DNA of 64,000 bases from Plicaturopsis crispa FD-325 SS-3 (lineage: Eukaryota > Basidiomycota > Agaricomycetes > Amylocorticiales > Amylocorticiaceae), in NCBI GenBank assembly GCA_000827205.1, contig KN832554.1:675263-739262 (forward strand), given 5' to 3'. The position numbers and the translations under genes were made by a program. Below are positions 49,101 to 57,792 of this stretch, one piece after another. The number at the start of each line of letters is the position of its first letter. Positions within the stretch are counted from its first letter, which is position 1. The notes under the pieces are model-generated. The model ran no database searches. It was not told where the DNA came from and saw nothing but the letters and a program-made list of their open reading frames with translations.

Positions 49101-50148
49101 ACCCAACGAAGCCAGGGAACCCACCCACCCTTCCAATGCGCATATTCTTCTATCGGGATGGGTTGTCTGAGGGCGAGTACAGGGTTGTGGCCCAAGATGA
49201 GATTGCTTCCGTTCGTGGTAAGCATGTGGCCTTACTATACGTGCCTTTCGTTACTAGCCACTGACCTAAAACTTCCCTTTAGCGGCTCTGGCCAGCGTAT
49301 GGCAGAGACTCAAGTGCCCACTACCACAGCCAACCTTGACATTCATAGTTGTAGGTAAAAGGTAAGCGTTTTCGTTTCTACATCAACCTATGTTAACATA
49401 CACTTGCAATAGGCACCACGTCCGCTTTTTCCCGCTTGGGTAAGACCCCGTCTACGTCTCCTTGTGGCACATGCACATTACTCATTATGCACGTTTAGTA
49501 AAGGCGATGGCACAGGGAACGTACACCCTGGTTTCGTTGCAGACCAGGGCTTGCAGAGTCCGCACGCTTTGGATTTCTACCTCCAATCACACGCAGGGCT
49601 GAAAGGAAGTACGTCACATCGTGCAATTGTCCTTTGCAATTATGCTCATCATGGTCGGGAGGATAGCGAGCCGGCCCGCCCACTATTCCGTTATCGTCGA
49701 TGACAATTACAGCTACAATATGAATAAGTGCATCCAGCCGTTTCCGTAGGTCACACACGTTCTCTCTTAACCTACCTTGCGACAGACTCCAAGCCCTCTC
49801 ATACGCTCTGTGTCATGTCTATGCGCGGGCAACTCGAACCGTCTCAATCCCTGCACCCGTCTATTGTGAGTTACCGTCTTCTGGTACAGTACACGCACAG
49901 GACTGACTATCCGCGTGCAGATGCCGACGTATGTAGTGACTGACAATCACTCGATCGGTGCACTGACCATTTCTATATAGCTCGTGTGTGCCCGCGGGCA
50001 AGAGTTCTACTTTGATGATGCATTGCGGTACGACGAGGACGTGGGGTCGACATCCGGCACTGGCGCGGGGTCATTCGACATCCAGCGATGGACAGATGGC
50101 TATAAGAGGGTGCATGTCATGCACAAGACGCGCATGTACTTTATGTGA
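46185..50148 (+). CDS. Argonaute, RNA-interference effector
   Basis: Small-RNA-guided nuclease or silencing protein. The ATG at 46185 gives MAHQPSVSRVGTEGIPTTVF and TNSFEITRPPNK, the Argonaute N domain. APDVSIPRKREVIEKLQ, then PHKAKAYFVDQGT and LELWPGYFQSVRP mark the linker region. PAZ contains YFARTYNITGWDPLVFGVKV and PGQFFKKKL. MID follows (GTWNFRYARFTRPA, then RVGMPHMEAGMD). PIWI catalytic positions are GADVSHSAPG, FYRDGLSEGEY and YYADLVCARG, so the fourth residue is Asp, giving a DEDD-type site; the glutamate is likely in EMIGDLQMMVE. The YAD is built from an 8-base microexon at 49921-49928. About twenty introns are needed. Every join I tested kept the frame. No Dicer or RdRP lies in the window. 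Confidence 0.9.
49921..49928 (+). other. 8-base microexon of Argonaute
   Basis: ATGCCGAC is flanked by introns 49866-49920 (55 bases, GTGAGT..GTGCAG) and 49929-49980 (52 bases, GTATGT..TATAG). It completes a Tyr codon and adds Ala-Asp, restoring PAPVYYADLVCARG. Skipping it would lose the catalytic Asp and shift the frame. Confidence 0.75.
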
Positions 50149-50665
50149 TTTTCTCGACGGGCTCCGTCACGACTTGCAGGTTTGAAATATCTCGCATATC
50201 CGTTCATTCTTTTTGGTTTGTATTCCCGTCTCGGCGGCGCACTTGATTGTATTACAGTATCGATTTGTTCCTGTAGCCCTGTCTTGATTACCATACCCAT
50301 GTCCCCAATCATACGAATTTGTACGACCATGGTCACCTTGGACGGTGGCACGTTTGCGAGGACTGCCCTGTTCTTTCTATGAATGCATTTTGATTATTGG
50401 CTAGTCGCAACCCTCGAAGTAACCGAGGAACTCTAGTACTTTGTCCGTTGAAAAAAACGAAGACATGAGCCAGGCTCATGGAAGGATTCGATCGACCGAA
50501 AAAAAGTGGCCGAACGAACGAAACGAGATAGCAAAGGTATATGGTAAAAAATGTACGAGCGTGAAATAGCAAATGAAAAGAGTAATTGTCCGTTGAATGA
50601 GGCGAAGTCCGACGGTGGAGTAAGTACCGATATCTAAGTTCTATCCATTGGGTGCCGGGAACCAT
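50149..50665. other. Spacer between convergent genes
   Basis: A 517-base interval between the Argonaute stop and the stop of the Ser/Thr-rich gene. It contains A-rich runs (AAAAAAACG and GAAAAAAAG near 50451-50507). No gene is seen. Confidence 0.35.
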
Positions 50666-51814
50666 TTATGCCGTGGTGGACACAGCAGCATCGGTCGTAG
50701 TCGTGACGACATCTGTCGCAGAGGTCGTCGCGTCAGTCGCAGAGGTAGCCACGTCGGTCGCAGTGGTGGTCACGTCGGTCGCGGTGGTAGTGGCATCCGT
50801 CGCAGTCGTTGCGGCGGTGGACGCCTCGGCCGAGGTGGTGGATACATCCGTGACGGTCGAAGTTGCGGCATCGGTTACACTGGAAGAGGGCACAACGGAG
50901 GACGTAACGGCAGTGCTCGATGATACAGACGCAATGCTGCTGGAGCTGGGAGCCGCAGAGGTACTGGCGCTCGTAGAGATGACGCTGCTGTTGCTTGCAG
51001 AGACGGTGACGCTGCCGCTGACAGAAACGGTGACGCTGCCGCTCACAGAGACAGTAACGTTACCGCTCGGGGTGACGATAGTGGTGGAGGCGGCGGCGGA
51101 GGAGCCAGAGGTCGACGCGGCACTGGTGGAGGCGGCATTGGTGGAGGCGGCCGTAGACGTGCTGGCGGAGGTAGATGCACTCGTCTTGGCGGTGGTAGCC
51201 TTCCTGGTGGTGGATGTACTCGCCTTGGCGGTGGTGGCCTTCCTGGTGGTGGTGGCCGCCCGTCTGGTGCTGGTAGTAGTACGAGACACATGGGCTGAGG
51301 CAGCCGTGGTGCATGCAGCCGTGGTGGTCACAGTGACCGTCTTCGTTCGGTGAGCCACGGGGACACGGACAGTCCTGGTGACAGTCCTGGTCGCAGTGAC
51401 CGTTATTGGGCTCGAAGAAGAAGAAGAAGCGGAGGAGGACGCGACACTAGAGGTGGAAGACGCAAAGCTGGAGGTGGAAGGTGCAACGCTGGAGGTGGAA
51501 GGTGCAACGCTGGTAGTGGAAAGCGCGACGCTGGAACCAGAGCTGAACGAAGAGGTCGCATTGATGCTGCTGGACACGGAGGTCGCATTCGCACTTGCAA
51601 CCGAGCTAGACGCGCTCACAGACGAGCTGGAGGGGGCGACCGAGCTGGACTCAGCAACCGAGCTCGAGACGACCTGACGGGCCTCTGATGACAACAAAGT
51701 AAGGACATATGGTCATCGACATAATACACAAATACACATACCGAAGGCAGGTGTCGCAGCGCAGAGCTGGACTATCGCGAGCGAAAGGAACGCGGAGGCG
51801 GTGAGTTGGACCAT
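50666..51814 (-). CDS. Secreted Ser/Thr/Ala/Val-rich mucin-like protein
   Basis: Two exons. Exon 1 ends near 51740 and encodes the signal peptide MVQLTASAFLSLAIVQLCAA; the intron (about 51687-51741) restores the frame into EARQVVSSSVAESSS. The mature protein of about 340 residues is almost wholly Ser, Thr, Ala and Val, with degenerate repeats: VAPSTSS units, SGSVTVSVSGSVTVS, and TATDVTT/TSATDATT units at the C-terminal end. A less repetitive part holds TATRTVTRTVRVPVAHRTK. Dense O-glycosylation at the cell wall or outside the cell is my inference. It has no cysteine framework and no clear GPI signal. The sequence is GC-rich with CGG/CTG-type triplets, so the antisense strand is also open for long stretches. 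Family unknown. Confidence 0.7.
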
Positions 51815-53012
51815 AATGAACGGTGGGAGGGGGAATTATGGGTGGTTGAGCGACGGTATTTCTTGACTTGAATTGTCTTCACAAAATAAATTTGCTCAGC
51901 TTTAAGTAGGGCCATGACGGTCCGGCATCGAACCGTCGGCGGCGTGCTTAGACCGTCTGTGAAACGTGTAGGTGCGGATGCAGGCGCATCCGCTTTTTTT
52001 TTCGGGGTCGTAGTAGTGATCGACGTTTGAACGAATTGAGAGGGTTCAAATGTGGCAGGTGGAGGTCAGGATGTCATCCCTGCCAAGTGCGTATAGGTGC
52101 TCGAACTCTGAGCAGACGGTGCACTGCCGTGGTCTATGGCTAGTCGGTGGTCAATTGTATGTGCAATTCGGACAGGTTGCGTAGAAAGATTGAGACTTAC
52201 TGACGAGGAGTGGGTGACTACGCAGGGCACCAGGCTCGACTAGAACAGAAAAAAAACTTAGTCAGTTGCCGCGGAGTTTCAAAGTTTTTTTTTTCGTCTC
52301 AGAGTTCAGCCCAAGTGCAATGTTCGCCTGCCGAGGCCAGGTGAGAATGGCGGGATAATGAGCCAAATCTCAGACATTAACAGGTGATTTGGGTCGGAGC
52401 CCTGCCAAGATGCAATGAGATGACCAGCGCCAAGGTGACTGAAAAATTACTGACTTTACAAAAAAGGTTGACGTTGAGTTTTCAACGTTTCACACAAGGA
52501 CGCTCGGCCGCTCGGCGCTCGGGTGAATCGAAAGGGGCCTGCTGACTCGCCAAATGTAATAGGGGGCGAACAAGTTGCCTTAGAACGCGCTTTAGAACAG
52601 ACGACACGACGAGTGGCGGCACGTCTACGTCTCGAGCTTGGGTGTGGGGAAGAGCGACGCTGTGTGGCCAGAAGAAAGAAGAGTGGATTTGCGCCGAAGA
52701 GCGTGGCACAGACCCCGAACCCTGATATCTCGGACCCCTGGCACCAATTAGACTTGAACGTTGACTCCCCTTAAAGTTACAGGACATATACGGGACATCG
52801 ATGTTTAACGTTCAACGATCATTCGCTACCAAAGTCAAATTGGTAGTTAATGCTGCGAGAATTATTTAAATAATCTACTGCCATACATATGATATGGGCC
52901 TACACGATATAGTAAGTGTGCGAATGATGATATATAAGGAGGGACGTCCAGTTGTTAAATTTCCACAGACACTATGTGCCCACATGATGCGTAACCCCGA
53001 CGCAGAGCAAAT
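51815..53012. other. Long spacer with Pol III-like boxes and hairpin plus T run
   Basis: About 1.2 kb without a convincing gene. On the minus strand, GGTTCGATGCC at 51924-51934 is a perfect B-box and 51953-51964 looks like a weak A-box. On the plus strand a perfect 8-base-arm hairpin at 51974-51993 is followed by nine T. Homopolymer runs of T or A occur near 52250 and 52287. Open frames near 52482-52787 lack coding character. Confidence 0.35.
51974..52002 (+). terminator. Perfect hairpin followed by T9
   Basis: GCGGATGC, a four-base loop, GCATCCGC, then nine T. In bacteria this would be an intrinsic terminator. In a fungus a T run can end RNA polymerase III transcripts, so it may mark the end of a small RNA. 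It could also be chance. The neighbouring B-box is on the opposite strand, so the two need not belong together. Confidence 0.3.
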
Positions 53013-54071
53013 CTAAGTGACCCACTCCATCGCCTCCCCGTCGCCAGGCATCCCCGCGCGCGTCTGCTGCGGCCCCTGCCCTTGGCCCTGATATTGCGGC
53101 GGGTATGGCGGCGGCGGCGGATATTGAGGAGGCGTTCGGGGCGCAGGCGTCTGGCGGAGCTCCATCGACAGAACGATGACGACAAGGAATGCGCCGAGTG
53201 CGGCTGGGGGATGTACAGGCGTCAGCGACAGTCAGGTAGACAGTTGCGACCACGGCGATCGAGAAAGAAACGCGCACTCACCGACACTCTTGCGCATGTT
53301 CTCCCACTTGACCTCCTCGATGTCGGTGCGGAGGTCGCCGATGGTGACGATGGCCTTGTTGAGCAGCTCCTCGATCATGATGTCCTGCTGCTTCGCGTCC
53401 GTGCGCACTTCGTTCTTGCGCGAGTCGAGTTCCATCTGTATCCTGCGAGGCGCCAAGAATGCGTTAGCATGCTCTGTAAAATCGGGGGAAGAGGGGAAAC
53501 ATACTCGTGCTTGAGCGTCGCGACGTCCTCCTTCATGCGCACGTCTAGGCGGTCGACCTCCCGCCGAAGCGCGGCCGTGGCAGTCCGGATCGCGGCGCTG
53601 TCGTTGCGCGTGCGCAGCGTCGTCTCTGCGCGCAGCTCGGAGAGGGCCGCGCGGAAGAGGTACGCTTGCTGCGCGGGGTGTGAGTAGTCGTTACGCGGAG
53701 TAGGAAGTTTCGTGACGCACGTTATCGAGATCCTTAACAGTCAAGCCCTCCCTCCTGACCCTTCCGAGGCGGTCGACGAGAAGCGCACGGCAGGCGCGCA
53801 TGAGACTGCGCGCTGTCGGGGTGGGGAAGGTGCGTTCGAGCGCTACGAAGAAGGCATGCGTGTGGAAGGGCGGGTGAGGGTACGCGGGCGGTGGAAGGGG
53901 CGGTGTGGGCACTAGGGAGGTGGCTGGCGGGGCGGGCGGAGTGGGAGCATCTGGAGGTGTCGGGGGTGTCGTAGAGGAGGATGAACGAGGGTCTGCTGGG
54001 TGAGCGAGAGAGATCGAGGTGGACTGGAGACGGCGTAGAGAGTGGCGAGGGAGAGGTAGACGGCGGTACAT
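53013..54071 (-). CDS. CCDC90/FMP32 family mitochondrial inner-membrane protein
   Basis: DUF1640 family, which includes yeast Fmp32 (cytochrome oxidase assembly) and animal MCUR1/CCDC90B. The ATG at 54071 gives [20 protein letters not shown], a basic presequence, followed by a long Pro/Thr/Ser-rich segment. The family block starts [20 protein letters not shown], then [20 protein letters not shown]. After introns come [40 protein letters not shown] and [20 protein letters not shown], a long coiled coil. [17 protein letters not shown] leads into a single membrane span, [17 protein letters not shown]. The C-terminal tail is Pro/Tyr/Gln-rich ([17 protein letters not shown]) and ends GEAMEWVT. Coiled coil then one span is the expected topology. 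Confidence 0.85.
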
Positions 54072-55120
54072 AGGTCACCGGGTGACGATCGAGTGGTGTA
54101 GACTCGTTTGTCAGAGCTATCCACGAGAATCAGCCCTTCAGTCTGCCTCAGCGAATAATGGTTTCCTGCGTTCGCGAAAAAGCGAGGTGCTATTGCAAGT
54201 CAAGGCTATGGCGCACAAGTTGACGTCCGGGTATCTGACGAAACGCCAACCGGGCTGGCAGGGAGACCTCGTATACGGACTTCTCTACGGATTACTTCTA
54301 GTTGACGGTTACGGCACAACAGAGCGATAATCAGCGCTTAGCAGTTGCGTAGCTTATAAGTAGCAGAGTAGGAATGTGAAGGAGAGCGGGTTTCTGAAGG
54401 TCTCTGTGCCTCGGGGCCCCTGAGTGTAATCGCACGCGTAATCGCGGACTTCAGAATTTTCTGCAGAGGGGACTCAGGGGGACTCGCGCAGGCGACTTTT
54501 GCTCTTGCTTTGCTCTTTTACCTCAAATTTGTGGTTTCACTACGGTGCGGCTTGACTATAGGGTTTCAAGAATATCTCTCGCGCAAAGACCTCATGGCCC
54601 TATGCATGTTCAACGACGCGGGGGACCAAGACGGCTTCACTTCCGAGTCTGCATCCGCTCGGAAATTAGGTGACCCCTGTGCGGTAATAATTCAGTGTGA
54701 TTCAATTCCCGGAGAGTACACTGTTATGGCTTACAGGTTCGTATTGTTCCTATACTTGTTTTGCTAGTATAACTAACGCACTCGTTTAGTAGTACAGGGG
54801 ACAGGCCGTGATTCAAATTCAGCCTTTGTGGACTGTTGTTGCACATTGTAACCCCATGTACACGTCGCAAGTTCAAAAGACAGTCTCAGCATGAAGTAGG
54901 GCACTCAACGTCAGTGCCACCTTCATGCGCAGTGGACAAGTGGCTCGGTAGAACGCTTCGAAGCCAACAATATGTGCGGATAGGGTCGCTTCTCATTTGC
55001 CCCCGCATCCGCGCCCATCCGCCGCGACCCCTTTAATGTCCTCACCTCTACTTAAGCCCTCTATGCACAATTAATTTTCATACCTACCCATCCTTCAACA
55101 CTCCCACTTCAACAAACACC
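54072..55120. other. Intergenic region, no gene seen
   Basis: About 1.05 kb between the CCDC90-like start and the PriA-like start. Open frames here are short and featureless. The last 60 bases are a C/T and A-rich leader ending CAACAAACACC before the ATG, typical of well-expressed fungal genes. Confidence 0.35.
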
Positions 55121-56042
55121 ATGGTCCAACTGTCCACCTCTGCCCTCCTGTCCGCGTCGCTGCTCATCGCACCCGCCGCAGGCAACTCACTCTTCGCCTG
55201 GAACCCGCGCGCCGATGCAGCCGGTACGTTACATTTCTGCCCGTCGCATCTTCCTTCGCTAACGGTGCCTCATCTACTCCCCTATGTACCGCCACGATAG
55301 TTGTCCGCAGCCGTCAGATCTCTGCGAAGGAGGCACTCGTACTACGCAACCCGCACGTCAAACGGCAGAGCGCGAGCCCTTCCGTCACTGTCACCTTCAC
55401 AACGACCGTACCTCCTAGCACTACCACCGATGCCGATGCCAGTCTCAGCAGCACTGCGGACGCTTCCGCCCCCACCGACGCCCCCATCATTGAAGTCCGA
55501 GCCGTCGGCGACAGCACCGAGACGCTGACCGAGACGGTCACCAGCGTCCGCGTCGTCACGCGCACCCTCACAAACGTCCGCACCCGGACGCGCACCACCA
55601 CGATCGCCGCCGCCGCCACCACCTCGGCGTCCACGACCTCCAGCGCGCCGCTCCCGAGCGGCTCCATGCGCAAGCGCGACACCAGCGCGCCGCGCTGCCG
55701 CAAGCTCGGCGAGCGCGCGTGCGCGAGCTATGGCGGGATCGACGGCGCGGTGGACTGGAGCTGCGTGGACGTGCGTTACGGGCTGGAGACGTGCGGTGGG
55801 TGCCCGGATTTGGACGCGCTCGACGGTGCGCGCGGGGAGGCTGGGGGACGTGATTGTAGTGCGATCCCGCATGCGGATGCGGTGCACTGTGCGCGCGGGG
55901 AGTGTGTTATCAGTGAGTTTTGCGTTCTTATGCTGGGTGGTGGATGAAAGCTGATGGGTTCGTGTGTGTAGCTCAATGCCACGCTGGGTACACGCTGTCA
56001 TATGACGGCGAGAACTGCGAGAAGGCTTCGCGCAATGCGTAG
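55121..56042 (+). CDS. PriA-like secreted cysteine-rich protein
   Basis: Secreted protein resembling the PriA family of mushroom-forming fungi, known from fruiting-body primordia; molecular role unknown. Exon 1 encodes the signal peptide MVQLSTSALLSASLLIAPAA. The intron at about 55226-55299 leads to VVRSRQISAKEALV. Dibasic sites HVKRQ and MRKRD suggest Kex2 processing. A Thr/Ser/Val-rich stalk follows (SVTVTFTTTVPPSTTT, then VTRTLTNVRTRTRTTT). The C-terminal Cys-rich domain reads CRKLGERACASYGG, WSCVDVRYGLETCGGCPDLD, DCSAIPHADAVHCARGECVI and, after a second intron, TQCHAGYTLSYDGENCEKA. The pattern YGLETCGGC..DCSAIP..GEC..C..GYTLS is the PriA-type fold. The signal peptide closely resembles that of the gene at 50666-51814. 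Confidence 0.8.
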
Positions 56043-56357
56043 GGGAATCCCGCGCAGTTTTGTCTAGATGCGTTTAGGCTTGACGCTAGACGACAATGGT
56101 ACTTAGATATAGATTGAATTGTATTACAATGAGTTACAGGTTGAACAATGCATGCACTATACATATCCTGCCATTTGTGAGCCTGACTTGTTGTGAGCCC
56201 GACTGGTCGACCAACGGCGGCAGCATTGAGGCAAAGATGGCTCGCTGAGTTTGAACTCAAAATGCTAGTTTTCGCCCAGTCGCGCGAATGCCAGGAGGCA
56301 CCTCCACGAGCACCTGCAGCAGCCCACTACTTCGCCCCTCGCAGGTTCAAATAGACC
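56043..56357. other. Spacer before the hydrolase remnant
   Basis: A 315-base interval with the 3' end of the PriA-like gene and the presumed promoter of the hydrolase remnant. No gene is recognised. Confidence 0.3.
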
Positions 56358-56654
56358 ATGAGCACCCCCCACCTACCTTCCCAACCCCCATCAGCCCCAC
56401 CCTTAGATTTCACCACCACCCCCACCAACATATCAAGCTCCATCACCCTCGGCGCCAAACCGAGTCGCATCTACCACCTACACGGAGCAGGCCCACGCCT
56501 TCCTTCCGCACCAGCCGTACTCATCATCGGCGGGCTGGGCGACAAACCCTCTAGCTGGGCCGCGGTCGTGCGCCTCCTAAGCACGCACGTGCGGGTCTAC
56601 ACGTACACGCGCCCCACTGGCAGTTCCCACAATACTGCAGCAGACCACGCATAG
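56358..56654 (+). pseudogene. Truncated alpha/beta hydrolase, N-terminal part only
   Basis: A 98-residue open frame starting MSTPHLPSQPPSAPPLDF. It contains ITLGAKPSRIYHLHGAGP and AVLIIGGLGDKPSSWAAVVR, then LLSTHVRVYTYTRP. These are the first strands, oxyanion-hole loop and beta-3/turn of an alpha/beta hydrolase (compare the usual YDRPGxGxS). The frame then runs into TGSSHNTAADHA and stops. The nucleophile elbow (GxSxG), the acidic residue and the catalytic His, all expected in the next 200 residues, are missing. The stop lies close to where the opposite-strand kinase remnant begins, so both seem cut by one rearrangement. It could instead be a short expressed protein. Confidence 0.5.
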
Positions 56655-57479
56655 CCGTGGTAGATGCCTTGTGCGTGGATGGACGCTATGCCTTGGAGTG
56701 TGGCTACAAGCTGCAGGAGAAGCAGGATCAGCAAGCGGGTGTTTGTAAGGAAAGGGAGATGGACTCGCTAGGTCTTGGAACGTATCCAGCGCGCTGGGGC
56801 TCACTGGGAGCTCCTTCGGTATCGCCTCTCCGTAGGGATCTGCGACGTGAGTGGAGTCGTGTCAATGCCGAACTGTCGGTCCGTCGATGTAATCCATTGC
56901 AAGAGCCCAAGCTCGTTCGCCGGAAGGCGTCACGATCTAAACAAAGTTTCAAAGGCGGGTAGGAGCTACGCGAACGAGAAATTTGTATGAACATACCATC
57001 TGCATGCCATAGTAATACGGAATCTCACATCCCTGCAAGGCCCGGAGTTTCTCGTACGTCCAGTCCTCGTTTAACGCCAAGTTCCTGGGGGGAATGTATT
57101 CGCCCTCGAAGCATATCTCTGGAGTGGGATGGAACGAGAGCGACGGCTGGACGATCTTGAGCACGATATCCCCCAGGTCCTCCTCGTTGGGGTCCACGAC
57201 GCGCGCTACCCACACCTGGGCCCACATGTCATACCCGGTCTGCAGGGCCCTGGACAGCACGATGGTATGCGACGCGGGCAGCTTACTAGACGCAAAGCGC
57301 GGTAGAGCGCGGCCACGGGGATGGGGAAGTACGGGCTGCAAGGTGAGCGTGAAAGACGTGTCGACGGTGAGCGGGTTCTCCAACGCGGCCTTGCGCAAGG
57401 TCCTGAGCTTGGCGAGGAGAGGACCGTGGTCGGCACGAGGGTCGAAGTTGAACTCTGGGTCGTCGGGCTCCATGGACAT
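56655..57479 (-). pseudogene. Truncated protein-kinase-like gene, N-lobe and part of C-lobe
   Basis: Starts MSMEPDDPEFNFDPRADHGP at 57479 with a clean first exon. GYDMWAQVWVARVVDP and LGDIVLKIVQPSLSF look like the glycine-poor first strands and the VLKI lysine region. NLALNEDWTYEKLRALQGCE, then IPYYYGMQ, match the alphaC region of fungal kinase-like proteins. After an intron from about 56990 comes TPSGERAWALAMDYIDGPT, the hinge (usually VMEYIxGPT). Further on, VATLQGIASIHAQGIYHGYA matches the alphaE/catalytic loop start (xLHxxGxxHGDL), but HGDL is HGYA and everything after it is lost. A stop after GPTVRH and an unclear splice also argue against function. The catalytic Asp, DFG and the rest of the C-lobe are absent. 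Confidence 0.55.
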
Positions 57480-57792
57480 TAATATTGGAAGTGGGCAAGC
57501 AGTGGGTTGGGTTTTATAGCTATAGCAGAGGCTGCCATTATCATTATGTACTTGAGCCTTGCGCTTGACTGACGCTCAGGAAACGTTGCACGCGCCGAAG
57601 GGTGACGCGATCACGTGAAGTGGATTGATTTATAGATTCCAAATGCGGCATCCCATATTCCCACGCCAAAGAACGCGCTTCGTCGCGACGTCTCCTTGGA
57701 CCGCCCTTTCCTCCCACCATCATCTTCTCCCACTTCCCACTGCCACCGACTTCGCGTCTACGCCTCTCTCTGCACACTTGACGCGTGTAGAC
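57480..57792. promoter_or_regulatory. Divergent region upstream of the dynamin-like gene
   Basis: A 313-base interval between the start of the kinase remnant (minus) and the dynamin-like ATG (plus). It should hold both promoters. The leader before 57793 is C/T-rich. No other gene is seen. Confidence 0.35.

Noticed and set aside
50700-51300. Regular spaced repeats as a CRISPR array
   Set aside because: They are in-frame codon repeats of a secreted protein in a eukaryote, without unique spacers.
50652-51353. Plus-strand 233-codon open frame rich in Val/Ala/Thr
   Set aside because: It is the antisense of the Ser/Thr repeat gene; repeats of GC-rich triplets keep several frames open. The minus frame has the signal peptide and splice.
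52482-52787. Minus-strand 101-codon frame in the long spacer
   Set aside because: Composition typical of random GC-rich DNA; no homology seen and no splice signals that extend it.
55342-56001. Minus-strand 219-codon open frame over the PriA-like gene
   Set aside because: Arg/Gly/Asp-rich composition and no start context; it mirrors the GC-rich coding strand of the PriA-like gene.
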